Source of the DNA: Halobacteriovoraceae bacterium
GTDB lineage: Bacteria; Bdellovibrionota; Bacteriovoracia; Bacteriovoracales; Bacteriovoracaceae
Assembly: GCA_002718735.1 (NCBI GenBank)
Contig: PBFR01000021.1
Span: 1 to 64,000, forward strand
DNA: 64,000 nt
Reading direction: 5' to 3'
Each line of letters begins with the position of its first letter. The first letter of the stretch is position 1. A program made the position numbers and the translations under genes. Positions 34,208 through 43,451 of the stretch are shown here, one piece after another. The notes under the pieces were generated by a model, which saw only the letters and a program-made list of their open reading frames with translations, had not been told where the DNA came from and made no database searches.

Positions 34208-35219
34208 GTGATACGTATCTAAGTCTTTCCCCAAATCTTAGCTTTAATGCGGTTGCCGTGACAGCACTAATTTGGGCCTTGCCATTGTCTAGAACTTTTA
34301 ACTTTCCAAGGCATGCCTTAAAGTCTATTTTTCCAGAGTTTGAAATAATGAATACGTCAGATTCAAAATCTGCGTCTACAATCTCGCCAACTTCTAAAAC
34401 TTTTGATTCTTTTAGAGCCCGAACTTCATCTAGTGGAGCTTCCAGGACTGGACCTGGTTCGAAAATGCCTACAAGTCCGTTAAACTGAAATCCTTCTTGT
34501 TCAAGAATTCTTTTTGCTGGTTCCGTATTTGGGTGCACCTGTGCAACAACATCTTGGGCCTCTTTAGGAAGAAGGTCTACTAAAATTGGATATTTTGGAA
34601 GAAGTTCATCGATAAATTTTCTACTCTTCATTTGCAGGTAGTCAGCTTGAACAAAGTCAATGTTCATGAATTTTTGGCCAACAGCATCCCAGAAAGGTGA
34701 GTGGCCTTCATCGTTAACGCGTCCCCTCATCTCAGCAATCACGTTGTCTTCAAAATGCCTTCTATTTTCTGCCATATAAAGAAATCTGGAAAGCGAAAGG
34801 AATCTTCCATTCTGGGAGTTCCTAAATTCAGGTGACAAAAATAGTGAACAGATTTCGGCCGGGCCAGAATGGGTTTTTTCAAAGTGAAGACTCTTAACTT
34901 CTTTCTCAACACTTAGGCTTTGAGATTTCATAACTTCTGACTTTAGGTGATAGAAGTAATAGGCCTCAAAACCTCCGATTTTGGAAATAATTCCGCTAAC
35001 ACCAACAATCTTTCCTGTGAATAGTTCCTCCATTACAAATAGGTACGCCTCACCACCGGGACGATCTCCTCGGTGGGCAACGCTTCTTTCTGATATGAGA
35101 ATTTTGTGCCTAATAATCTCTTCGTCTTTTGGAAGAGAGGTAAGACCATGGCCTGAAACTTTTAAAAGCTCCATTAGGCCTGCCAGGTCCTTATCTTTAA
35201 TTGGTCTAATTACAAACAT
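34191..35219 (-). CDS. astA: Arginine N-succinyltransferase-like protein
   Basis: A 342-residue member of the AstA (arginine/ornithine succinyltransferase) family, a GNAT-like enzyme that succinylates arginine. It begins MFVIRPIKDKDLAGLMEL, followed by the AstA-like LFVMEELFTGKIVGVSGI, LFLSPEFRNSQNGRFLS, IAEMRGRVNDEGHSPFWDAVG, and VHPNTEPAKRILEQEGF. The ATG at 35219 is four bases after the upstream stop and has no own Shine-Dalgarno, so it is translationally coupled to the aminotransferase. AstB and AstE are not in the window. It overlaps the convergent pseudo-receiver gene by 17 bp. Confidence 0.88.
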   Translation of the reverse strand: MFVIRPIKDKDLAGLMELLKVSGHGLTSLPKDEEIIRHKILISERSVAHRGDRPGGEAYLFVMEELFTGKIVGVSGIISKIGGFEAYYFYHLKSEVMKSQSLSVEKEVKSLHFEKTHSGPAEICSLFLSPEFRNSQNGRFLSLSRFLYMAENRRHFEDNVIAEMRGRVNDEGHSPFWDAVGQKFMNIDFVQADYLQMKSRKFIDELLPKYPILVDLLPKEAQDVVAQVHPNTEPAKRILEQEGFQFNGLVGIFEPGPVLEAPLDEVRALKESKVLEVGEIVDADFESDVFIISNSGKIDFKACLGKLKVLDNGKAQISAVTATALKLRFGERLRYVSLKAKS

Positions 35220-35222
35220 CTG

Positions 35223-36611
35223 CTACTTACACTCGTTTAAAGTTGTTTCAATTATCTCGCAAACCTTGTCGATATCTTCTAGTTCAACTCCACCTGCAGG
35301 CACCAAGAATCTAACTCTAGTTGGTGACGCTCCTGCAATAAATGATAAAACACCATTTTTAAATAATTGAAGAGTGAAATCCTTAGACTTGGTCGCGTCG
35401 CCTTTGTAGATAGTCATACCCACCATTGCACCGATACCCCAAGGTCCCTCGATCAAATCAGGATACTTCTGATTTAATTTTATTAGATTTGCCTTAAATC
35501 TGGCATGAATCTTTTCAATTTTGCCGTCATCTCCAAGGTAGCCGCCATTAGCTACTTCATTAATCATATAGTAAGCGGCATTGATGGCCGAGCCCGATGA
35601 GGTAAATGTTTGGCTGATTAGCCCCGGCTGAGGCTTGTGGTCATTTCTGTAAATAGTTGCACAAACTTGTGAGTTCTTCCCAATATTTACAAAGTCTACA
35701 TGCTTATCAAGCTTAAAGTATTGAAAAGCAAACATTTCTTTGGTTCTCATAAATGTTTGAACCTCGTCTACAATAACTGAAACGTCATGCTTTTTACACG
35801 TGTCGCAAATGGCTTTGAAAAACTCCTCATTTCCTACAAAGTAGCCACCTTCTCCTTGAATTAACTCCATACACATTGCTGCATAGTCACCTGGGTGGCG
35901 CATAAAATACTTTTCAAGCATTGATACCGCTCTTTTGATAGACCCTTCATGATCACTTTCATCGTAGAATGGGATATAATCAACTGCCAAAGTTGGAGGA
36001 AGTCCCTTTCTATAGGCGGCTTTATCTGTAATTTGGGATACGGCCATAGTTCTTCCCATGAAACACTTTTCAAAGGCTATAACTCTATGTGCAGGAGCCC
36101 TTTTTTGGAATGCCATTTTTAGAGCGTTCTCTGCGGCCATAACCCCTGAAGAAGTCATGAACATGTGATCAAAGCCGGCGTCGTACTTGTTAGCCTGGTC
36201 TAGAATCAATTTAAATAACTTTGGCGAGTCGCTATTTTGCTGAAGGTTTCCACTCATTGTAGTGTTGGTGGCACTTCCTTTTATTTCAGCAGCAACAACA
36301 CCCGGGTGAGAGTGACCAAAATAGTGAACACCGATTCCAGTAATAAAATCGTACTTTACAGAACCGTCACACAGCTCAACTAATGCTCCCTTTCCGATTC
36401 CTGATCCCACGTAATCGTAAAAGAGTTTACCACCTCTATATTCGCTAAACTCCTTTAGAGTCTTTTCGTATTCTTCAACAAGCTCAGGATCACTGCCTTT
36501 AACCCCTGTTATTTTGCTTGAATGCTCCGCAAGGGCCTCTTGAATAAGTTTTTGTGCCTGTTCGATTCGAGCATCCTCTAGATATTGTTCACCTATAGTT
36601 TTCTTAGACAT
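35223..36611 (-). CDS. Class III PLP aminotransferase (AstC-like)
   Basis: A 462-residue aminotransferase of the ornithine/acetylornithine type. Landmarks are YDFITGIGVHYFGHSHP, the GVMAAENALKMA segment, VDEVQTFMRT with the PLP-ring Asp, and a lysine in VNIGKNSQV at the Schiff-base position. Position before AstA suggests succinylornithine transamination (AstC role), but a lysine or GABA transaminase is possible because the sequence around the lysine is not the usual TxAK. I take ATG 36611 preceded by GGAG seven bases earlier; the frame extends upstream without a good start. It heads the astCA pair. Confidence 0.8.
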   Translation of the reverse strand: MSKKTIGEQYLEDARIEQAQKLIQEALAEHSSKITGVKGSDPELVEEYEKTLKEFSEYRGGKLFYDYVGSGIGKGALVELCDGSVKYDFITGIGVHYFGHSHPGVVAAEIKGSATNTTMSGNLQQNSDSPKLFKLILDQANKYDAGFDHMFMTSSGVMAAENALKMAFQKRAPAHRVIAFEKCFMGRTMAVSQITDKAAYRKGLPPTLAVDYIPFYDESDHEGSIKRAVSMLEKYFMRHPGDYAAMCMELIQGEGGYFVGNEEFFKAICDTCKKHDVSVIVDEVQTFMRTKEMFAFQYFKLDKHVDFVNIGKNSQVCATIYRNDHKPQPGLISQTFTSSGSAINAAYYMINEVANGGYLGDDGKIEKIHARFKANLIKLNQKYPDLIEGPWGIGAMVGMTIYKGDATKSKDFTLQLFKNGVLSFIAGASPTRVRFLVPAGGVELEDIDKVCEIIETTLNECK

Positions 36612-36727
36612 CGCATTCTCCATTTTATGAGTATTCAACTTACGCGCAAATTAACAATATATAAGCGCTTTATCGACACTTTTTCTGAAAAAATTGATAA
36701 ATTCTGGTTCTGGACCGAGGTGATTGT

Positions 36728-37174
36728 ATGTACAGAGCACTCAAGTATTTCATAATAGGCACTTTGATTGGATTTGTGATTTTTTTCGCAGGCCTGTCCA
36801 TCTTCTATTCCTTCAGAGAGGCCATGGTTATGGCCTGTGTATCGGGAATAATTTATGGGGTATTTTGCCTTGGGTTCATGTCCAGGTTTCTTAAAACTTC
36901 TGTTTTTGAGGTTAACTCTGAGAATAGAGATCCACAAAAATCAATGCAATGGTATGCGGACACAATTAGGTCTCAAATCATAGAAATGAGGTTTAAAAGA
37001 ATAGGTAAATCTAACGAGTTGGAAGTATTTCACCCGACTGGGTTATATAAGATAGTTGAGCGAAGGATTGAGCTGCGTGCCGATCCTTATTCGGTCAATG
37101 TCAAGGCCAGCAAATTTATGGTGAGAGTTCTTTCGGATTTAGTCGAAATAAAGGCCGGGAGTTCTCTGCCTTGA
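36728..37174 (+). CDS. Small membrane protein of unknown function
   Basis: A 148-residue protein with two N-terminal transmembrane helices (YFIIGTLIGFVIFFAGLSIFYSF and VMACVSGIIYGVFCLGFM) and a soluble domain of about 90 residues that looks alpha/beta. GAGG precedes ATG 36728. The 3' end lies in a GC-rich hairpin region before the convergent hemerythrin gene. No family recognised. Confidence 0.65.
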   Translation: MYRALKYFIIGTLIGFVIFFAGLSIFYSFREAMVMACVSGIIYGVFCLGFMSRFLKTSVFEVNSENRDPQKSMQWYADTIRSQIIEMRFKRIGKSNELEVFHPTGLYKIVERRIELRADPYSVNVKASKFMVRVLSDLVEIKAGSSLP

Positions 37175-37208
37175 GTTGTCCCGGCCGCCAGCTAGAAATT
37201 GGCTTTTT
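37153..37208 (+). terminator. GC-rich hairpin and T-run at the end of the 36728 gene
   Basis: GGCCGGGA (37153-37160) pairs with TCCCGGCC (37179-37186) over an 18-base loop, starting inside the last codons of the upstream gene. A short second stem (37187-37203) is followed by six T at 37204-37209. Together these may stop plus-strand transcription before it enters the convergent hemerythrin gene. Confidence 0.4.
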
Positions 37209-37695
37209 TCTTTGCCTTTAAAAAATTTTGGCAAATCTTTTGGGACTTTTCGTCGCTCCACTCTTCCTTGGTGTGCTCCAAAAATTCCTCTTCTTCCTCG
37301 CGGTGGTGGTGTTTTATGTCCTCACATAAAACTTGGAGTTTTGCTTTCCAATCGGGGTTTTCCACCGCCACGTCATCGAGTTCACTCATGATAAGTTTTA
37401 TCTGATGGTGCTCTTGTTTACTTTCTCTGATTTGTTCCTTGGACACATCATTTACACCCGGGATTTCTTGATAGTAGGTGTACTCTTCAGCGTTCATGTG
37501 GTGGAGGATTTCTTTTTTTACATCGTTGAACAAATCACGTCTTTCGTTAACAGAAAGTCCTTCTCCTGAAATCGCACGTACGAGTTTGTCTTCGATTTGA
37601 TGGTGCTCCCACATGATCAAGTCTTCAACTCTCTCATATTCCTTATCCTCATAGGGAAAGTCTTCTTGTTCAAATGGCTGTTCTATGTTCTCCAT
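37192..37695 (-). CDS. Hemerythrin HHE-domain protein
   Basis: A 167-residue protein with two hemerythrin-like metal-binding repeats. The iron ligands are suggested by MWEHHQIEDKL, ILHHMNAEEYTYY, KQEHHQIKLIM and IKHHHREEEEEFL. Such proteins bind O2, NO or iron at a di-iron site, and a role in oxygen or nitrosative stress would fit the nearby cbb3 genes. There is no FNR-like site in front of it. GGAGG stands before the ATG at 37695. The acidic N-terminus (about 20 residues) is not part of the domain. Confidence 0.88.
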   Translation of the reverse strand: MENIEQPFEQEDFPYEDKEYERVEDLIMWEHHQIEDKLVRAISGEGLSVNERRDLFNDVKKEILHHMNAEEYTYYQEIPGVNDVSKEQIRESKQEHHQIKLIMSELDDVAVENPDWKAKLQVLCEDIKHHHREEEEEFLEHTKEEWSDEKSQKICQNFLKAKKKANF

Positions 37696-37964
37696 ATTTC
37701 CTCCTCAACTTAAGAAAATGCAAGGTGAATGCCGGCCTATTTTGGAGGGAGATGGGGGGAATAATTAAAAATTGTACTATTTTGTCTCGGCGCACATTTA
37801 GCATTTGTAATTAACCTTAGTTAAGTGGCTGATTTTTTATAGCAATTAAAGGTTGATATTCAACTTTCCGAGTAATATATCTTAATAAATTTTTGATATA
37901 ACGATTAATTATGATATTAAGTGGACCTTTAAGTTCATAAAATCATTAGAATTAGGGGAAGCGC

Positions 37965-40004
37965 ATGAAAGTGGCTAAAACTCATAGTCTTAAGAAAACA
38001 GATAAGAAGACGTTGGAAAAGTGGTTGAAACTGTTAACGCTGGGAAGAATGTTGGATGAGAGAGCTCCCAATTATTTGAAACAGGCATTAGGGTGGTCTT
38101 ACCACGCACCATATGCTGGGCATGACGGTATTCAACTCGCTATTGGACAAGTATTTGATAAGGAAACGGATCACTTGTTTCCTTATTATAGAGATATGCT
38201 GACTGCACTCAGTGCTGGACTTACAGCTGAAGAGATTATTTTAAACGGCCTTTCTAAGAAGGACGACCTAGCTAGTGGTGGACGTCACATGTCTAATCAC
38301 TTTGCAAAGCCAGAATGGAACATTCATAACGTATCTTCATGTACAGGTAACCACACTCTTCACGCAGTGGGTGTCGGTAGAGGTATGAAGACTTACAAGC
38401 ACAAAGGCGTTTCGATCTCTTCTCAAGGAGAGTCTTCTGTTTCTGAAGGTTACTGTTATGAAGCAATCAATGGTGCTTCAAATGAGAAACTGCCAGTTAT
38501 TTTTGTATTCCAAGATAATGGTTATGGAATTTCTGTTCCAAAGCGTGACCAAACTGCGAACGAATTTGTTGCAGACAACTTCTCTGGATTTAAAAATCTT
38601 CAAATCATTCATTGTGATGGGAAAGACCCATTTGATTCAATGAACGCAATGCTTGCCGCTAAAAAACACGCAATGGAGAAAAGTGAGCCTGTAATTGTTC
38701 ACGCTCAGTGTGTGAGAATTGGCAATCACTCAAACTCCGACAAGCACGAGCTATATAGAGATGAGAAAGAAAGAGCTGAAGCAAAAGCTCAAGATCCAAT
38801 CCCTGCTTTTAAAAAGTCTTTAATTAAAGAGGGAATCTTTACTGAGAAAGACATCGAAAAGATAGAAAAAGAATGTAAAGAAGTACTAATGGATGCTCAC
38901 AAGGCCGGAGTTAAAGCTCCAAACCCTGATCCAGAATCAATTTATGACTTTGTTGTTCCTGAGGCATACCCTGGAGACAGGTTTGGTGATGGCACTCACA
39001 ATGAAGACGGTGAGCCAATAAAGTACATCACAGCTCTTAACACAACACTTAAAGAAGAGTTTAGACACAACCCAGACTCTTATATTTGGGGACAAGATAT
39101 GGCCAATGGTGACAAGGGTGGTATCTTCAACGTTTCCAAAGGTATGCAGCAAGAATTTGGCAAAACAAGAGTATTCAATGCTCCAATAGCTGAGGACTTT
39201 ATTGTTGGAACAGCAAACGGCATGAGTCGTTTTGATGAGAAAATTAGAATTGTTGTTGAAGGTGCTGAGTTTGCCGATTACTTCTGGCCAGCAATGGAAC
39301 AACTAGTTGAATGCTCTCATGATTATTGGAGATCAAACGGAGCTTTTGCTCCAAACGTTGTTATTAGACTTGCTTCTGGTGGATACATCGGTGGAGGTCT
39401 ATACCACTCTCAAACTATTGAGTCTGTTTTAACAACATTCCCAGGTCTAAGAGTTGTTTACCCTGCATTTGCAGATGACGCTGCAGGCATGCTTAGAACA
39501 GCAATGAGAAGTAGAGGTCCAATCCTTTATCTAGAGCCAAAGACTTGTTACAACGCTAAATATGCTATGAGTGTTGTACCTGAGGGGTTTGAGGTTCCAT
39601 TCGGTAAAGCAAGGCTTAGAAGGGAAGGAAAAGATCTTTCAATTATAACTTTTGGCAACACTGTTCACCACTCACTTGAGGCTGCTGAAAAACTTGCTGA
39701 AGATGGCTATGATGTAGAAGTTCTAGATCTTAGAAGTTTGAATCCACTTGATACTGATGCGATCTATGAAACGGTTAAAAAGACTCACAGAGTTTTAGTT
39801 GCGCACGAAGATAAGGTGTTCTCTGGCTTTGGTGGAGAAATCGTTGCCACAATCAATGAGATCGCCTTTGAAGAACTGGATGCTCCTGTAAGAAGAATCG
39901 GATCTCCGTTCACTCCAGTAGGATTTAATAGAATTCTTGAAAAAGCAATTCTACCAAATGCTCAGAAGATTGAAGACGCCGCTAGGGACCTTCTTAATTA
40001 CTAA
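37965..40004 (+). CDS. Fused E1 alpha-beta subunit of a 2-oxoacid dehydrogenase
   Basis: A 679-residue protein with an E1-alpha domain (about 1-340) and an E1-beta domain (about 350-679) in one chain. The alpha part has YAGHDGIQLAIG and the thiamine-diphosphate loop QGESSVSEGYCYEAINGA with QDNGYGIS, and the beta part has IWGQDMANGDKGG, NAPIAEDFIVGTANG, and LDLRSLNPLD. Where family members usually have GDG in the Mg/TPP loop this protein has GES. The best match is pyruvate or branched-chain 2-oxoacid dehydrogenase; the E2/E3 genes are not nearby. A strong AGGGGAAG precedes ATG 37965. Confidence 0.9.
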   Translation: MKVAKTHSLKKTDKKTLEKWLKLLTLGRMLDERAPNYLKQALGWSYHAPYAGHDGIQLAIGQVFDKETDHLFPYYRDMLTALSAGLTAEEIILNGLSKKDDLASGGRHMSNHFAKPEWNIHNVSSCTGNHTLHAVGVGRGMKTYKHKGVSISSQGESSVSEGYCYEAINGASNEKLPVIFVFQDNGYGISVPKRDQTANEFVADNFSGFKNLQIIHCDGKDPFDSMNAMLAAKKHAMEKSEPVIVHAQCVRIGNHSNSDKHELYRDEKERAEAKAQDPIPAFKKSLIKEGIFTEKDIEKIEKECKEVLMDAHKAGVKAPNPDPESIYDFVVPEAYPGDRFGDGTHNEDGEPIKYITALNTTLKEEFRHNPDSYIWGQDMANGDKGGIFNVSKGMQQEFGKTRVFNAPIAEDFIVGTANGMSRFDEKIRIVVEGAEFADYFWPAMEQLVECSHDYWRSNGAFAPNVVIRLASGGYIGGGLYHSQTIESVLTTFPGLRVVYPAFADDAAGMLRTAMRSRGPILYLEPKTCYNAKYAMSVVPEGFEVPFGKARLRREGKDLSIITFGNTVHHSLEAAEKLAEDGYDVEVLDLRSLNPLDTDAIYETVKKTHRVLVAHEDKVFSGFGGEIVATINEIAFEELDAPVRRIGSPFTPVGFNRILEKAILPNAQKIEDAARDLLNY

Positions 40005-40018
40005 AAAATTCAATATTT

Positions 40019-40045
40019 AACATGCCCTCTTTTGGGGGCATGTTT
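40019..40045 (+). terminator. Hairpin after the E1 gene
   Basis: AACATGCCC (40019-40027) pairs with GGGCATGTT (40036-40044) over an 8-base loop. It lies 15 bp after the stop codon with only a short T-run after the stem. It probably terminates the dehydrogenase transcript. Confidence 0.65.
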
Positions 40046-40269
40046 CAACTAAATCCTCTTGATACCTTAAGCGATTCCGCAGTATCTAAGTGAAATATTT
40101 CATGTTTAATATCATGCTAAAATCTTAAAGAGCCTATAAGTGCTTGATTTTAATACTTTATGAAGGTTTTATTTGCTCTTTGTAAAAATTAAATAAATCT
40201 TAACAGGTTGTATTAGGAATATATTATTAATACCGATCAAATAGTTCTACTAAATTGAAGGGGTTTTTA

Positions 40270-41949
40270 ATGTTGAAGTTCAAAGCACTAGGGTTACAAA
40301 AAAAATTAATTCTTCAAACCGTAATGACATGTATTTTGTTCTCAGGTGTACTTCTATACGCTGTTCTGAGTCTAGAAGGTGTCGCATCGAAATATAGAGA
40401 AGTTTCGACTGAGCAATTTCCAAAGGTAGAAGTTGCCTCAAGAATGGTTGCAAAGTTTAGGTTAATAAGAATCAAAGTTAGAAGTTTGGCCGTAATAGGG
40501 AACAGTGAAGAAATTCAAGATAAGTATATTAGTGAGACTAAAACCGCAATACAGTCTTTTCTTGAAGAGAAGAGTAAGTTTAATAACCTGGAGTTCTCTG
40601 AGGAAGAAAAGCTTCTCGTTAAAGATCTGGATAGGGAATGGGAGAATTTTTTAACGTTTGGTAAAGACCTTTTATCACAGTATCAAAATCCTTCTGAGGA
40701 AAGCCTTGTTAAGGGGGCGCATATGATTCGCTCTATTTGTCCTGTTAAGGCAAAAGCTTGGATGAGTGTTGCTGAAAAATTTGTAGCACTTCAGAGTAAG
40801 AAGACTTCAAATGCCGTGATTGAGGCCCAGAGAGAGGGCGAGCTTGTAAGATATATTGTGATAGGAGTTGTCGCTCTAACAATTTTATTATCATTGCTTC
40901 AAGGCCTATTCTTTTCAAGTCGATTGACCAAAACTATTCAAGACCTGTCACAGAAACTTTCAGGTACTGCCGATGAAGTTGCCGGTAGCAGTCAGTCTTT
41001 GTTGGAGAGTAGCTCGAAACTTAGTGTTGCAGCTTCCGATTCAGCCGCCTCACTTCAAGAGACAGTCTCATCTATTGATGAGATTAGCTCTATGATCCAG
41101 AGAAACTCAGAGTCCGCTGAAAGGTCGACACAGGTTTCAGCAAATTCCACTGAAGTTGCAATGCGAGGAAAGAGTGCAGTTCAGGCCATGATCGAATCCA
41201 TTACAGAAATCTCTAAAGGGAATGACGATGTAGTTGTGGCAATGGAAAAGAACAATAAAGACTTCTCAAAAGTTGTAGAGGTAATCAATGAGATTGGGGA
41301 GAAGACTAAAGTCATTAATGATATAGTTTTTCAGACTAAGCTATTGTCCTTTAACGCTTCTGTTGAGGCTGCTAGAGCCGGTGAGCATGGAAAAGGATTT
41401 GCAGTGGTGGCCGAAGAAGTTGGAAATCTTGCCGCAATGTCTGGAAAGGCCGCTTTGGAAATTACAGAAATGCTCGAATCTTCAATTAAAAATGTAAATG
41501 AAGTCGTCGAAAGTGCTAAAAAGCAGGTGGGTAACTTAATTAAGGAAAGTAAGGTGAAAGTTGAAAACGGAACAAAGACAGCTAATGAATGTAATGAAGT
41601 TCTGGAAGAAATCCTTTTAAATGTTAACTCTGTAAATGAAATGGTCGCTGAAATTGCTTCTGCTTCTCATGAACAATCCCAAGGTGTGCAAGAGGTTACA
41701 AAGGCCATGCAGCAGCTTGATTCAACCACTCATCAAAATTCTGACATAGCTAGATCTTCCTCTCAGAATGCTGAAAAACTAAATGTCCAGGCCGAGGAAT
41801 TAAATAGTGCCATAGAAGAGTTATTGAGCGTTGTATCTGGAAAGTCCCATGGAAGTACTGATGGAGCTTCTGAGCAAAAAGAGGCTAAGATTTTGAATCT
41901 ACCAAGGGATCCCGAGCAGTTCAATGAGGATAGGTTTGTAGACCTGTAA
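40270..41949 (+). CDS. Methyl-accepting chemotaxis protein
   Basis: A 559-residue receptor. A first transmembrane helix (about 17-37), a four-helix-bundle-type periplasmic domain of about 150 residues, a second helix ([21 protein letters not shown], about 192-214) and a cytoplasmic coiled-coil signalling domain. The signalling tip carries [29 protein letters not shown] chose ATG 40270, six bases after GAAGGGG. A polyalanine-rich amphipathic HAMP is poorly defined. The ligand is unknown. The gene stands alone, with a strong hairpin behind it. No che genes are adjacent. Confidence 0.93.
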   Translation: MLKFKALGLQKKLILQTVMTCILFSGVLLYAVLSLEGVASKYREVSTEQFPKVEVASRMVAKFRLIRIKVRSLAVIGNSEEIQDKYISETKTAIQSFLEEKSKFNNLEFSEEEKLLVKDLDREWENFLTFGKDLLSQYQNPSEESLVKGAHMIRSICPVKAKAWMSVAEKFVALQSKKTSNAVIEAQREGELVRYIVIGVVALTILLSLLQGLFFSSRLTKTIQDLSQKLSGTADEVAGSSQSLLESSSKLSVAASDSAASLQETVSSIDEISSMIQRNSESAERSTQVSANSTEVAMRGKSAVQAMIESITEISKGNDDVVVAMEKNNKDFSKVVEVINEIGEKTKVINDIVFQTKLLSFNASVEAARAGEHGKGFAVVAEEVGNLAAMSGKAALEITEMLESSIKNVNEVVESAKKQVGNLIKESKVKVENGTKTANECNEVLEEILLNVNSVNEMVAEIASASHEQSQGVQEVTKAMQQLDSTTHQNSDIARSSSQNAEKLNVQAEELNSAIEELLSVVSGKSHGSTDGASEQKEAKILNLPRDPEQFNEDRFVDL

Positions 41950-41959
41950 CAAGTCCACA

Positions 41960-41987
41960 GCTCTGGCATGCTTGATTATGCCAGAGC
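41960..41987. terminator. Hairpin between convergent genes (bidirectional terminator)
   Basis: GCTCTGGCAT (41960-41969) and ATGCCAGAGC (41978-41987) form a perfect 10-bp stem with an 8-base loop between the MCP gene and the convergent YceI-like gene. U-runs are weak on both sides. Confidence 0.65.
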
Positions 41988-41999
41988 AAGTTTGAAATT

Positions 42000-42560
42000 C
42001 TACTTACATGTTTTTGTAACAGGGACAGTGAACTTAATGTTTACATCATTCCATGTCTTTCCTGCGTGGAGGGCCTTGCAGGCCTCTGTAATGCCCTTTA
42101 GATGCGTCATCATATTAAAGTCAAACACATCGATTGTTCCGCTCATAGAGTAAGTTCCATTCTGATCAATTCCGCCAGTTAAAGGGATTTCCTTTTGGAC
42201 TCCATTCATCTTTAGTGAAATCAACATTGACGAGTCGTCAGCCTCTAAAACTTTACCTTCAAGCTTCTCAACGTTTTGGAAGAAGAACTTGTGAATTTTT
42301 TTGTCTCTTGGAGCGTTATTTGTGTTTACCGATGATGTTTCAATCCCAAACTCAACCCCTTCAAAAAGATCTTGTAGGTTTGAAGAGCTGGTCTTTGCTT
42401 TTTGAATTCCCAGGCTTTTGAAGTTTCCGCCAACACCAATCTTCGCAGGTGTTTTATAAGCTTCCCAGCTAACATCGAATTTAGATGAGTCAGTTGTAAA
42501 AGAGCAATCTTCAGCATAAACATTTGCCATTGTCAGAAGTAAAGCAATCAAAATTTGCAT
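42000..42560 (-). CDS. YceI-like periplasmic protein
   Basis: A 186-residue protein with a signal peptide (MQILIALLLTMANVYA) and a YceI-type lipocalin-like fold: repeated strands such as FDVSWEAYKTP, GVGGNFKS, FGIETSSVNTN and DVFDFNMM. YceI proteins bind isoprenoid or lipid-like molecules in the periplasm. ATG 42560 follows AGGAG; the extra upstream codons of the longer frame are not needed. It follows the 42571 gene by 10 bp on the same strand. Confidence 0.75.
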   Translation of the reverse strand: MQILIALLLTMANVYAEDCSFTTDSSKFDVSWEAYKTPAKIGVGGNFKSLGIQKAKTSSSNLQDLFEGVEFGIETSSVNTNNAPRDKKIHKFFFQNVEKLEGKVLEADDSSMLISLKMNGVQKEIPLTGGIDQNGTYSMSGTIDVFDFNMMTHLKGITEACKALHAGKTWNDVNIKFTVPVTKTCK

Positions 42561-42570
42561 AAGTGTTCTC

Positions 42571-42987
42571 CTATATTGTGAGGTGTTCAAATGTGACATT
42601 TTTGTGTTTGTTCTTAAGTTCTTTTAGCACATTAATGTTTGCCGTGTTTTTACTTCTGTTCAAGATGTAAACTTGAGAGCCTTCTCGCATGAAAGGTGTG
42701 GCAACATTAAGCGGTTCATAGACGAGCTTAAAATCATCTTTGCTTTTTATAACGGTATGGGCGACAAAAAATGGTTTCCCAAAACTGTCGCCTAGAAAAA
42801 AATTGGTGCTAAATTTATCTTCGTGATCTTTCTCTGCAAGAGATCTCGTAAGAGAGCCATTAAGCAGATAGTTAACTTCATATGCTCCAGGAGTTTCATA
42901 ATCCAAAAGATCATCCGTCAGCCATACGATTCCGCATGTGTTCGGGGTAATCAGTTGTGATAAAAATTCAATCCCAGAGTCGCTCAC
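42571..42987 (-). CDS. Protein of unknown function downstream of nusB
   Basis: A 138-residue soluble protein without signal or membrane segments. It starts with GTG at 42987, overlapping the region of the nusB stop, so translation is coupled to nusB. The sequence has SQLITPNTCGIVWLTDD near the N-terminus, but I recognise no family. It forms part of the nrdR-nusB operon. Confidence 0.65.
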   Translation of the reverse strand: MSDSGIEFLSQLITPNTCGIVWLTDDLLDYETPGAYEVNYLLNGSLTRSLAEKDHEDKFSTNFFLGDSFGKPFFVAHTVIKSKDDFKLVYEPLNVATPFMREGSQVYILNRSKNTANINVLKELKNKHKNVTFEHLTI

Positions 42988-43437
42988 TTATAAAATCTCG
43001 CTTTTCGCAAACTTGTCGATCACGCCATTTACAAAAGATGCGGATTCTTTGGCCCCATATTTTTTAGCAAGCTCAACAAACTCATTAATAACCACTTTTG
43101 GAGGTGTGTCCTTATGATACATTAATTCTGAAAAAGCCAAAAGAAGCACTGTGTGATCGACTTTGGAGAGTCTATTTACTTTCCAATTAGTCAGGTATTG
43201 CTCAATTTTTTCTTCAAGCTCTCCATAATGTTTAAGTGTATTTTCAACTTGGCCAACTACGTATTGAAATAAGTTTTTTTCAAGTAGTGTGTCCGTGCTT
43301 TCCTTAAACTGACTTATGGAGGATATTATGGCCTCGTTGCTGTTGGCACTTTCTTCTCTTAGTTCTTTGAAGATTGGAAGTTGCATATGGAAAAAATATT
43401 GAAAGCAAAATTCTCTTGCCGCACTCTTCTTGTTCAC
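42988..43437 (-). CDS. nusB: Transcription antitermination factor NusB
   Basis: A 149-residue all-helical RNA-binding protein that joins NusE at boxA to prevent early termination in rRNA operons. The N-terminus (KKSAAREFCFQYFFHMQL) and the C-terminal PPKVVINEFVELAKKYGAKESASFVNGVID are typical. It starts with GTG at 43437 after GAGGTAAC. It is next to nrdR, a common arrangement. A ribosomal-boxA role is expected from the family, not shown here. Confidence 0.93.
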   Translation of the reverse strand: MNKKSAAREFCFQYFFHMQLPIFKELREESANSNEAIISSISQFKESTDTLLEKNLFQYVVGQVENTLKHYGELEEKIEQYLTNWKVNRLSKVDHTVLLLAFSELMYHKDTPPKVVINEFVELAKKYGAKESASFVNGVIDKFAKSEIL

Positions 43438-43451
43438 TTTTGTTACCTCTT

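Noticed and set aside
40201..40240. Possible sigma28 (flagellar) promoter before the MCP gene
   Set aside because: ACCGATCA at 40232-40239 resembles GCCGATAA, but the expected TAAA 15 bases upstream is TTAG; the match is too weak to call.
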